Shown here one piece after another: positions 53,922-61,855 of a DNA stretch of 64,000 nucleotides. How positions within the stretch are numbered: position 1 is the first letter of the stretch; every line of letters starts with the position of its first letter. The DNA lies in NCBI RefSeq assembly GCF_019127135.1, contig NZ_JAHOEA010000001.1, positions 109,444 through 173,443 on the forward strand. Reading direction: 5' to 3'. Both the position numbers and the translations under genes were made by a program. This DNA comes from Segatella copri. GTDB lineage: Bacteria; Bacteroidota; Bacteroidia; Bacteroidales; Bacteroidaceae. The notes below the pieces were generated by a model, which was not told the DNA's origin, did no database searches, and saw nothing but the letters and a program-made list of their open reading frames with translations.

Positions 53922-54167
53922 CATAAAAATCTCCATATAGCCTTACATTTTCCCACAAAATTTATAAAACTTAATGAAAAAGTTGTTTTTGGTCAACTTC
54001 ACCTTCCGGTTTCGGACATCGCCTTTTTGTTCTCATCAAGTGTGATGTTTTTGCAAAAATATGTGCAAAATGGGCTCGATTTGTCGTGATAGTTTAAAAA
54101 AACTAATAAATTTTCGGTTTTTTGCTATTTTTTTGGAAAAAATGGCACGTATTTGAAAAAGTTGAGT

Positions 54168-54175
54168 TACTTTTG
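54168..54175 (+). promoter_or_regulatory. -7 box of the aminolipid acyltransferase pair
   Basis: TACTTTTG, 27 bp before the start codon at 54203. Confidence 0.5.
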
Positions 54176-54202
54176 CACTTACTTATATAAGTTTTAGCAA
54201 AC

Positions 54203-55030
54203 ATGAGTGAATCAATAGAGAAAACGATAGACATAGACAAGATACTGAAGAGCAAGATGGGAAGCAAGGTGAAATTCGTACCGCGCTTTCTGGTTTCCTG
54301 GCTCAAGAAGATTATTCACGAGGACGAGGTGAACAGGTTCTTGTGGGAGAGCCGTGGTCTTTCGGGTACTGAATGGCTCACCGAATGTGTGCGCTATCTG
54401 AAGATGGATGTTGAAATCGTAGGCTTGGAAAACCTGCCTGACAAGAACGACGGCAAACTCTATACCTTTGTTTCCAATCATCCTCTGGGCGGACAGGACG
54501 GCGTATGTCTCGGTTCCATCATCGGCAAGCACTATGATGGCAAGTTCCGCTATCTGGTGAATGATCTTCTGCTCAACTTGCCGGGTTTGAAACCTGTAAG
54601 TATCGGCATCAACAAGACGGGTCGCCAGAGCCGCGATTTCCCACGTATGGTGGAGGCGGGCTTCAAGAGTGACAACCACATGCTGATGTTTCCGGCAGGC
54701 TTGAACAGCCGCAAGCGCAAGGATGGAACCATCCACGACCTGCCTTGGAAGAAAACGTTTATCTCTAAGAGTGTAGAATATCAGCGCGATGTGGTGCCTA
54801 TCCATTTCGGGGGGCGCAACTCTGAGCGTTTCTACCGCATCGCCCGATTTAGCGACAAGTATCTGCCGTTCAATCTCGCCATGCTGTTCCTGGTTGATGA
54901 GATGTACAGGAATGTGGGCAAGCATTTCCGCATCTCCATCGGCAAACCGATTCCTTGGCAGACGTTTGATAAGAGCAAGTCGGCTACCGAATGGGCGCAG
55001 TATGTTGAAGACAGGGTTTATGAACTTTAA
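54203..55030 (+). CDS. Lysophospholipid-acyltransferase-like O-acyltransferase, probable aminolipid synthesis (GlsA/OlsA-like)
   Basis: Acyltransferase of 275 residues. The catalytic His/Asp motif reads SNHPLGGQDG, with five residues between His and Asp instead of the usual four. Further blocks are GIGINKTGRQSRDFPRM-like (SIGINKTGRQSRDFP) and FPAGLNSRKRKDG, matching the G-N and P-G motifs of the PlsC fold. It is followed after 72 bp by a GNAT/hemolysin-like N-acyltransferase. In Bacteroides such a pair (GlsA with GlsB) makes glycine lipids, and the OlsA/OlsB pair makes ornithine lipids, so this is probably the O-acylating second step. The amino acid used cannot be told from sequence. Confidence 0.8.
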   Translation: MSESIEKTIDIDKILKSKMGSKVKFVPRFLVSWLKKIIHEDEVNRFLWESRGLSGTEWLTECVRYLKMDVEIVGLENLPDKNDGKLYTFVSNHPLGGQDGVCLGSIIGKHYDGKFRYLVNDLLLNLPGLKPVSIGINKTGRQSRDFPRMVEAGFKSDNHMLMFPAGLNSRKRKDGTIHDLPWKKTFISKSVEYQRDVVPIHFGGRNSERFYRIARFSDKYLPFNLAMLFLVDEMYRNVGKHFRISIGKPIPWQTFDKSKSATEWAQYVEDRVYEL

Positions 55031-55102
55031 TGGTTTGCAAAACCCGGAAGAATTGTTTTATATTAACGAAATCGTAGAATCATAGCATAGAAGAAGAGTA
55101 AT

Positions 55103-56098
55103 ATGGAAGAAGAAATCATCCAACCGATTGACCGTGAGCTCCTGAAGAGCGAGCTTACACCCGACAAACAACTGAGAATGACCAATAAGAGCCATAACGA
55201 GATTTACATCGTTACGGCAAAAGATTCGCCTAATGTGCTGAAAGAGATTGGTCGACTTCGTGAAATCGCTTTCCGTGAGGCGGGAGGCGGAACGGGCAAA
55301 TCTATGGATCTTGATGAGTTCGACTTTGGTGACAACTGTTACAAGCAGCTGATTGTCTGGAATCCTGAAGCCGATGAGATTATCGGCGGTTACCGTTATC
55401 TCCTGGGTAAGGACTGGCAGCTCGATGAGAAGGGACAGCCTAAGCTGGCAACCAGCCACATGTTCCATTTCTCCGACAAGTTTCTCAAGGAGTATATGCC
55501 TTATACCGTAGAGTTGGGCCGTTCCTTCGTTTCGCTCGAATATCAGAATGTGCGTACCAACACCAAGAGCATCTTTGCTCTCGACAATCTCTGGGATGGT
55601 TTGGGCGCCTTGACGGTTCTCTATCCGGAAATAAAATATTTCTTCGGCAAGATGACGATGTATCCGTCTTACATCCGTCGTGGCCGCGACATGATTCTCT
55701 ATTTCCTCAAGAAGCATTTTGATGACAAGGAGAATCTCGTAATCCCTATGAAACCGCTGAAATTGGATACTCCGGAGAGTGATTTGGCAGCCATCTTTAC
55801 AGAAGATGACTTCAAGGCAGACTATCGCATCCTGAACCGTGAGGTTCGCAAGTTGGGTTATAATATCCCTCCTCTTGTTAATGCCTACATGAGTCTGAGT
55901 CCTACGATGAAGCTTTTCGGTACTGCCATCAACTATGGCTTTGGTGATGTAGAGGAGACCGGTATCCTCATCGCCATCGATGAGATTCTCGAAGAGAAGC
56001 GAGTTCGCCACATCAACAGTTTTATTAAGGAACATCCTGAGGCTCTGAAGATTACGAGCGGAGCCAATAATGTGATTTATAAGGAAAAAGAAATTTAA
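55103..56098 (+). CDS. GNAT-type N-acyltransferase, probable aminolipid synthesis (GlsB/OlsB-like)
   Basis: Protein of 331 residues of the hemolysin-like acyl-ACP N-acyltransferase group. Recognisable parts are VLKEIGRLREIAFREAGGGTG, IIGGYRYLLGKD, YTVELGRSFVSLEYQN and YFFGKMTMYPSY, all typical of OlsB-like enzymes that N-acylate ornithine or glycine with a 3-hydroxy fatty acid. The preceding gene would then add the second acyl chain. No signal peptide. A nested-palindrome repeat (copy 1) begins 2 bp after the stop codon. Function by family and pairing; amino acid head group unproven. Confidence 0.82.
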   Translation: MEEEIIQPIDRELLKSELTPDKQLRMTNKSHNEIYIVTAKDSPNVLKEIGRLREIAFREAGGGTGKSMDLDEFDFGDNCYKQLIVWNPEADEIIGGYRYLLGKDWQLDEKGQPKLATSHMFHFSDKFLKEYMPYTVELGRSFVSLEYQNVRTNTKSIFALDNLWDGLGALTVLYPEIKYFFGKMTMYPSYIRRGRDMILYFLKKHFDDKENLVIPMKPLKLDTPESDLAAIFTEDDFKADYRILNREVRKLGYNIPPLVNAYMSLSPTMKLFGTAINYGFGDVEETGILIAIDEILEEKRVRHINSFIKEHPEALKITSGANNVIYKEKEI

Positions 56099-56100
56099 TT

Positions 56101-56415
56101 CAAGTTTCGCATGTAGGCTTCACACGCCCCAGGCATCAGAACACCATCATGTCCCCACACGCCCTGAAAGGGCAGAAGCTCCTAGCCCAGGGCAACGCCC
56201 TGGGTAATTACGGACACAAACCTGTCGCCCTGTAAGGGCAAAAGCTTTAAAACTCCAGGCAAAACATAAAGCTTTTGCCCTTACAGGGCGTCTTGCTGAT
56301 TGCCATCATACCCAGGGCGTTGCCCTGGGCTAGGAGTTTCTGCCCTTTCAGGGCGTGCTGCTTCTGGAACTTTTGGGCCTTCAGCCCGTACCTGAACCAC
56401 TTGCGAAAGTTCAGT
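56101..56415. repeat. MITE-like nested-palindrome element, copy 1 (inverted orientation)
   Basis: It starts CAAGTTTCGCATGT and ends ACTTGCGAAAGTTCAGT, a terminal inverted repeat. Inside are GCCCTGAAAGGGC, CCCAGGGCAACGCCCTGGG and a long central stem GCCCTGTAAGGGCAAAAGC with its complement, then the mirrored outer arm. The asymmetric block with GGGCTGAAGGCCC (as its complement) is on the right, so this copy is inverted relative to copies 2 and 3. It fills the space between two convergent genes. Confidence 0.9.
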
Positions 56416-56437
56416 AAGCTAAAAAGAGGGCGCTACC

Positions 56438-57775
56438 TTATACAATAGGCAGACTGATTCCGTTGATCTTCTGATAGATGTCGAGCGCATAGATGTCGGT
56501 CATGCCGCTGATATAATCAATTACCGCCATGATGCGCTCCTCCAGATTCTCGTTCTCTATATCATACTGGCTGCTTACCCGGCGCAGGAGCTGCTTGGAG
56601 TAGAAGCGCGATGGGTTTACGGCAGCTTCGATGAAAACCTCCATCAGGGTTGCCATGATTTGATAACCCGACAGTTCTATGTCGAGTACCGGCTTGCTTT
56701 GGTAAATCTTAGAGTAGGAGATCTTCTCACATTCCTTGTATGCCTTTTTCTGGCGCTCGGAAATGTGGTCGATAAGACTTCCCTCGAAAGTTCCGGCAAG
56801 GATTTCCTCTTCGTGAGCCAGGAAGGCTGCCACACATTCGTTCTCCAGTTTTCCGATGACGCTGGCTCTCATGTAAACCACTTTCTCGTTTTCGTCTGTC
56901 AGTTCTTCGTCGATGATACGCTGGCGTATCTTCTGCTGGATTTCTTCATCAAAGAAACTCAGCAGCAAGTGTTCGGTCTCGGCAAAGGAAAGAATCTTGA
57001 GTTTATGGGAGTCTTCGATGTCCATGATTTCGTAGCAGATATCGTCGGCTGCTTCTACCATATATACAAGTGGATGGCGGGCGTATTTGAGAGGCTCACC
57101 CGGTGCAGATTTGCAAAAAATGCCCAATTCATCGGCAATTTTCCTGTAAGATTCCGCTTCGGAAGCAAAGAAACCGAACTTGCCGTGGTTCCCGGCAAGA
57201 CTGCTTGCAAACGGGTATTTCACGATGGAAGCAAGCATGGAATAGGTCATAACGAAGCCTCCCTGACGGCGCCCCTTGAACCGGTGGGTCAGGATTCTGA
57301 AGGCATTTGCGTTACCTTCGAAATGCGTAATATCATCCCAAAACTCCGATGAAACCATTGATTTTATCTTCTGACCCGGTCCTTCAGAGAAGAAAGTCTG
57401 GATGGCTTTCTCGCCGGAATGACCGAAAGGCGGATTGCCCAAATCATGTGCCAGGCAGGCTGCACTTACGATGGTACCTATCTCCTCGACGAGCGTATCC
57501 TTCAGCTCAGGCCGCTTCCGGATGACGTGTCGGGAAATGTCGTTGCCAATCGACATGCCCACACTTGCCACCTCCAGACTGTGGGTGAGGCGGTTGTGAA
57601 CGAAGATGCTGCCCGGCAAAGGGAAAACCTGCGTCTTGTTCTGCAAACGTCGGAATGCCGATGAAAAGATAAGACGGTCGTAATCGCGCTTGAATTCAGA
57701 GCGATCATCATGGCGCTCGGCATGCTTATGCTCCTGTCCGAAACGCTTGTTGGATATCAGTTGTTTCCATTCCAT
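56438..57775 (-). CDS. dgt: dGTPase (deoxyguanosinetriphosphate triphosphohydrolase, HD domain)
   Basis: Hydrolyses dGTP to deoxyguanosine and triphosphate, lowering dNTP pools. It has 445 residues, the short form found outside enterobacteria (E. coli Dgt is 505). The HD metal site is visible as HNRLTHSLEVASVG and AACLAHDLGNPPFGHSGE, with the later Asp in VEAADDICYEIMD. The N-terminal KRDYDRLIFSSAFRRLQNKTQV is characteristic of Dgt. It is divergent from dut, another nucleotide-pool enzyme. Confidence 0.94.
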   Translation of the reverse strand: MEWKQLISNKRFGQEHKHAERHDDRSEFKRDYDRLIFSSAFRRLQNKTQVFPLPGSIFVHNRLTHSLEVASVGMSIGNDISRHVIRKRPELKDTLVEEIGTIVSAACLAHDLGNPPFGHSGEKAIQTFFSEGPGQKIKSMVSSEFWDDITHFEGNANAFRILTHRFKGRRQGGFVMTYSMLASIVKYPFASSLAGNHGKFGFFASEAESYRKIADELGIFCKSAPGEPLKYARHPLVYMVEAADDICYEIMDIEDSHKLKILSFAETEHLLLSFFDEEIQQKIRQRIIDEELTDENEKVVYMRASVIGKLENECVAAFLAHEEEILAGTFEGSLIDHISERQKKAYKECEKISYSKIYQSKPVLDIELSGYQIMATLMEVFIEAAVNPSRFYSKQLLRRVSSQYDIENENLEERIMAVIDYISGMTDIYALDIYQKINGISLPIV

Positions 57776-57802
57776 ATTATTGTATTACTTGATTCTGTAG
57801 CG

Positions 57803-57903
57803 CAAAAATACACTAAAGTAAGCACAAATCAAAATAAAATATGATAAATTACATGTTTTTATCCTCAAAAATTCATTTATTCCATCAAAATTGCTTATTT
57901 TTG
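57803..57903. promoter_or_regulatory. Divergent dgt/dut promoter pair
   Basis: The minus-strand -7 box TATTTTTG at 57803-57810 serves dgt, and the plus-strand TATTTTTG at 57896-57903 serves dut. The two are 85 bp apart. Confidence 0.55.
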
Positions 57904-57943
57904 CAGATTATTAAACTCAGACACAGATAAAAAAGAAAAAGTC

Positions 57944-58381
57944 ATGATAAAAGTACAGATTATCAACAAGGGGCATCAGCCTCTACCTGCGTTTGCCACA
58001 CCTCAGAGTGCCGGCATGGATTTGCGTGCAAACATCGATGAGGCAATCGTGCTTCATCCTATGGAGCGCCGACTGGTGCCAACCGGTCTTTATATGGCTT
58101 TGCCTGCAGGGTATGAAGCGCAGATCCGTCCTCGCAGCGGTCTGGCTTTGAAGCATGGCATTACCGTATTGAATACGCCGGGAACCATCGATGCCGATTA
58201 TCGCGGTGAAATCATGGTTCTGCTCATCAATTTCTCTACAGAGGATTTCGTTATCAATGATGGCGAGCGTATAGCCCAGATGGTGCTGGCTAAGCACGAA
58301 CAATGCGATTTCATCGAGGTTAATGAACTCGATGAGACCGAACGTGGAGCCGGTGGATACGGTCATACGGGTGTAAAATAA
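57944..58381 (+). CDS. dut: dUTP diphosphatase
   Basis: Trimeric enzyme that hydrolyses dUTP to dUMP, keeping uracil out of DNA and feeding dTMP synthesis. It has 145 residues with all five motifs: [41 protein letters not shown] and the glycine-rich tail [10 protein letters not shown]. It is first in a series dut, TPR gene, DUF4292 gene, envC-like gene, an order I recall as common in Bacteroidales. The ung gene that acts on the same problem lies 27 kb away. Confidence 0.97.
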   Translation: MIKVQIINKGHQPLPAFATPQSAGMDLRANIDEAIVLHPMERRLVPTGLYMALPAGYEAQIRPRSGLALKHGITVLNTPGTIDADYRGEIMVLLINFSTEDFVINDGERIAQMVLAKHEQCDFIEVNELDETERGAGGYGHTGVK

Positions 58382-58427
58382 CAGATTGTTAAAGAAAGAT
58401 AGAATAGAAAGGATTAGAATCGTGAAG

Positions 58428-60275
58428 ATGAATCTTAGAAATATCAGTTGGGCAATGGGGTTGGTCTTGCTGGGTTCGGTAGCCATGCCGTCGCTTGCCC
58501 GTAAAAAGAAGGTGCAGCCGGTTCAGAAGCCGGCGGTTCAGGAGGACCCTCTCTCTCCGAACGACCGCCAGCGCTACAACTATTTCTTCCTGGAGGGAGC
58601 GCGCCAGCAGGCTGCCGGCAATTATTCGGCGGCTTTCGACCTCTTTGAACATGCCAGGAAGATTGACCCGAAGGCGGCTGAAACCTATTTCTATGAGTCG
58701 CTTTTCTATTCTCAGCTCAAACAGGATTCCCTGGCACTTGCCTATATGCAGAAGGCAATAGAACTGAATCCGGAAAACCAGACCTATGCAGAGCAGTTGG
58801 GCAGATATTATATAGGTAGCCAGAAATACGATCTTGCCATCGATGCCTATGAGAATCTGTATGCCAAAAACCACGATAATACCGATGCCCTCCGCATTCT
58901 GGTTCAGCTTTATTCCCAGAACAAGGATTATAAATCGGTACTCAAAACCATTTCGCGTCTTGAGGTGGAAGAAGGTGAAAGCGAACAGTTCACCCTCTCT
59001 AAAATGAGAGTTTATGAACTGATGGACGACAAGAAGGCTGCCTATCAGGAACTGAAGTCGCTGGTAGACCAGCATCCGCTGGATATGCAGTACAAGACGA
59101 TGCTGGGCAACTGGCTCGTACAGCACAACCGCCAGAAGGAAGCCTACAAGTGCTTTACCGATGTGCTGAAGGAAGAGCCTGACAATTCCTATGCCCAGAT
59201 GTCGCTTTACGACTATTATAATGCCACCCGTCAGGAGCAGCTTGCCGAGCAGATGCTCGATAAGATATTGATGAGTCCGAAATCAGATCTGGAGACCAAG
59301 GTGATGATGTACCGCTCTTTCATTCAGAAAAACGAGAGCGAAGGTGGCGATTCTACCAAGGTGATTGCGCTGTTTGACAAGGCGCTCAACGTGGCTCATC
59401 CGTCTGCTGAAGTGGCAGAGATGAGAGCTGCTTACATGAGTTTGAAGAAAATGCCAGCCGACTCGGTATGCCGTGCCTTCGAAAAGGTGCTTACCATAGC
59501 GCCGGATAACGTGAATGCCAGAATGCAACTCGTACAGATGCTCTGGAACGAGAAGAAATATGACCAGGTTTCCCTGCAATGTAAGGCGGCTCAGGAGTAT
59601 AATCCCGAAGAAATGGTGTTCTATTACTTCGGTGGAATGGCGTATTATCAGAAAGATAAGGAAGACGAGGCGCTCCGTGAGTTCCGTCTCGGATTGGCGC
59701 AGGTGAATGCACAGTCGCCTGCCGACCTGGTATCCGACCTCTATGCCGTAACCGGAGATATTCTTCATAAGAAAGGTGAAGAGCAGGAAGCCTTTGCGGC
59801 TTACGATTCCTGCCTGCAATGGAAGGACGACAACGTGATGGCGCTGAACAACTATGCCTACTATCTGAGCGAGAAGGGTGTTGACCTGCATAAGGCTGAG
59901 GCGATGAGCTACAAAACCATCAAGGCGGAGCCGAACAACGGTACTTATCTGGATACCTATGCTTGGATTCTCTTTATGGAAGAACGATATGCTGATGCCA
60001 AGACTTATATAGACCAGGCACTCAAAAACCGCGATTCCACCGCAGATAACAGTACGGTTCTGGAACATGCCGGAGATATCTATTATATGAATGGTATTGC
60101 CGATGAATCCGTGGATTTCTGGAAGAAAGCCTATACCGGAGAGAACCAGACTGAGGTGCTGGCATGGAAGATTAAGAACAGACAATATATTACCGAAGAA
60201 GAACTGAAAAAGCGTAATGCGCCAAAGCAGAAACCTGCCGCTAAGCAGAAGTCAGTTAGAAGAGGTAAGAACTGA
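58428..60275 (+). CDS. Tetratricopeptide-repeat protein, exported
   Basis: Protein of 615 residues built almost wholly of TPR units (for example YSAAFDLFEHARKIDPKAAETYFYE and SLALAYMQKAIELNPENQTYAEQLG, shown in part), so a scaffold for protein contacts. The N terminus from the chosen ATG has a signal-like hydrophobic stretch (SWAMGLVLLGSVAMPSLA). A longer frame begins at a TTG (58386) and is rejected because it would bury the signal. No catalytic motif. The stop codon TGA is part of the terminal repeat of copy 2 (60271-60275), so the original C terminus may have been altered by insertion. Confidence 0.85.
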   Translation: MNLRNISWAMGLVLLGSVAMPSLARKKKVQPVQKPAVQEDPLSPNDRQRYNYFFLEGARQQAAGNYSAAFDLFEHARKIDPKAAETYFYESLFYSQLKQDSLALAYMQKAIELNPENQTYAEQLGRYYIGSQKYDLAIDAYENLYAKNHDNTDALRILVQLYSQNKDYKSVLKTISRLEVEEGESEQFTLSKMRVYELMDDKKAAYQELKSLVDQHPLDMQYKTMLGNWLVQHNRQKEAYKCFTDVLKEEPDNSYAQMSLYDYYNATRQEQLAEQMLDKILMSPKSDLETKVMMYRSFIQKNESEGGDSTKVIALFDKALNVAHPSAEVAEMRAAYMSLKKMPADSVCRAFEKVLTIAPDNVNARMQLVQMLWNEKKYDQVSLQCKAAQEYNPEEMVFYYFGGMAYYQKDKEDEALREFRLGLAQVNAQSPADLVSDLYAVTGDILHKKGEEQEAFAAYDSCLQWKDDNVMALNNYAYYLSEKGVDLHKAEAMSYKTIKAEPNNGTYLDTYAWILFMEERYADAKTYIDQALKNRDSTADNSTVLEHAGDIYYMNGIADESVDFWKKAYTGENQTEVLAWKIKNRQYITEEELKKRNAPKQKPAAKQKSVRRGKN

Positions 60276-60553
60276 ACTTTCGCATGTGGTTCAAGTACGG
60301 GCTGAAGGCCCAAAAGCTCCAGAAGCAGCACGCCCTGAAAGGGCAGAAGCTCCTAGCCCAGGGCATCGCCCTGGGTATAATAGCAATCAGCAAGGCGCCC
60401 TGTAAGGGCAAAAGCTTTGTATATTGCCAGGTATTTGAAAGCTTTTGCCCTTACAGGGCGACAGGTTTGCGCCCATAAACACCCAGGGCGATGCCCTGGG
60501 CTAGGAGCTTCTGCCCTTTCAGGGCGTGTGGGGCTTACTTGCGAAACTTCAGT
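60271..60553. repeat. MITE-like nested-palindrome element, copy 2
   Basis: Terminal inverted repeat ACTGAACTTTCGCATGT on the left, ACTTGCGAAACTTCAGT on the right. The 36-base outer arms (60329-60364 and 60493-60528) are perfect reverse complements. Inside are CCCAGGGCATCGCCCTGGG and the central stem GCCCTGTAAGGGCAAAAGC with its complement. The left side has the extra block GGGCTGAAGGCCC. It occupies nearly the whole TPR-DUF4292 gap. Confidence 0.92.
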
Positions 60554-60590
60554 AAGAAGAAATAAAAGGAAAGTTGAAAAAACAAGAAAG

Positions 60591-61517
60591 ATGAAATATA
60601 CAGTGAAGAAGAATAAAATGATGCTGCTTGCCGCAGCCTGCAGCATCCTGCTCCTCGGTTCTTGCGGAACCAGCAAGAATGTACAGGGCTCTGGCTCCTC
60701 ATCAGCCAGTCATCAGAAAGAGAATGCCACCAAGGTTTCTGACTCTCATCAGAGTGGGACTCTTAAGAAGTTGGCTTTCGTACAGAAGGTTTCAGACAAT
60801 CAGGTTTATACCAAGAATATTGTGGGCAACATGTCGTTCAGTCTCCAGGCTGGTGATAAGGATGTTACCGTGCCGGGCAAACTGAGCATGCGCAAGGATG
60901 AAATCATCCGCATCCAGCTCTTTATTCCTATCTTGGGTACAGAGGTGGGCCGTCTGGAGTTTACTCCCGACCATGTACTTATCATCGACCGTCTGCACAA
61001 GGAATACATCAAGGCAGATTATACCCAGGTAGACTTCCTCAAGAAGCAGGGCATCTCTTTCTATTCTCTGCAGGCTCTCTTCTGGAACCAGCTGCTTCTG
61101 CCGGGCGAACGGACCGTGAAGGAATCAGACCTCAAGAAGTTTGATGCCAGACTGGATGTGGCAGGAGATAATGTGCCGGTAAGTTTCAAGAATGGAAACA
61201 TGACCTATTCCTGGTCTGCCAACCGCACAACCGGCCGTATCACAGCAGCTGATGTAGTCTATAAGAGTACGCAGAATGGCACATCCAATCTCCACGTCGA
61301 CTACGGCAACTTCAAGAGTGTAGGCGTCAAGATGTTCCCTGCTACTCTGAATCTGACGATGATCACAACCGCTACCAGGAAGAAGCAGATGGCGAAGATC
61401 AGTCTCGAATTGAATCAGGTGAAGACCGACAGCAAGTGGAGTACCCAGACCGAGATTTCCAGCAAATACAAGCAGATTTCTCCAACAGATGTGCTCAGCA
61501 AGATATTGAGTATGTAA
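60591..61517 (+). CDS. DUF4292 lipoprotein
   Basis: Lipoprotein of 308 residues. The chosen ATG gives MKYTVKKNKMMLLAAACS followed by the lipobox LLGSC, with the lipidated Cys near 25; the longer frame from 60417 starts in the repeat and is rejected. After a Ser/Lys-rich linker comes the DUF4292 body (NMSFSLQAGDKDVTVPGKLSMRKDEII, IPILGTEVGRLEFTPDHVLI, shown in part). The half-barrel pattern recalls LolA/LolB-type lipid carriers, so a role in lipoprotein or lipid handling at the outer membrane is possible but inferred. Both flanking gaps are filled by the same repeat element. Confidence 0.82.
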   Translation: MKYTVKKNKMMLLAAACSILLLGSCGTSKNVQGSGSSSASHQKENATKVSDSHQSGTLKKLAFVQKVSDNQVYTKNIVGNMSFSLQAGDKDVTVPGKLSMRKDEIIRIQLFIPILGTEVGRLEFTPDHVLIIDRLHKEYIKADYTQVDFLKKQGISFYSLQALFWNQLLLPGERTVKESDLKKFDARLDVAGDNVPVSFKNGNMTYSWSANRTTGRITAADVVYKSTQNGTSNLHVDYGNFKSVGVKMFPATLNLTMITTATRKKQMAKISLELNQVKTDSKWSTQTEISSKYKQISPTDVLSKILSM

Positions 61518-61558
61518 ATGCTCATCAAGAGTTTGTAAGTATAGAATATGAGTTTTTA

Positions 61559-61840
61559 ACTGAAGTTTCGCATGTGGTTCAAGTACGGGCTGAAGGCCCA
61601 AAAGCTCCAGAAGCAGCACGCCCTGAAAGGGCAGAAGCTCCTAGCCCAGGGCATCGCCCTGGGTATAATAGCAATCAGCAAGGCGCCCTGTAAGGGCAAA
61701 AGCTTTGTAAATTGCCTGGTACTTGAAAGCTTTTGCCCTTTCAGGGCGACAAACTTGCGTCCATGATTACCCAGGGCGCTGCCCTGGGCTAGGAGCTTCT
61801 GCCCTTTCAGGGCGTGTGGAGCTCACTTGCGAAACTTGAA
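61559..61840. repeat. MITE-like nested-palindrome element, copy 3
   Basis: Same orientation as copy 2 and nearly identical to it. Left end ACTGAAGTTTCGCATGT, right end ACTTGCGAAACTT. The 36-base outer arms at 61617-61652 and 61781-61816 are perfect reverse complements. It ends 15 bp before the envC-like start codon. Confidence 0.92.
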
Positions 61841-61855
61841 TTTTTAATATAAGAA

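Larger units (their letters stand above)
53847..54202. other. Divergent promoter gap upstream of rsmH, without mraZ
   Basis: 356 bases with no credible gene on either strand. They hold the -7 boxes for the dcw operon (minus, 53914-53921) and the acyltransferase gene (plus, 54168-54175). The middle is AT-rich without obvious hairpins. Confidence 0.6.

Noticed and set aside
60284..60478. Small frames inside the nested-palindrome elements (also at 61572-61766 and 63609-63866)
   Set aside because: The same peptides (LLAQGIALGIIAI-like) arise from the repeat DNA in each copy. They are by-products of the palindromes, not genes.
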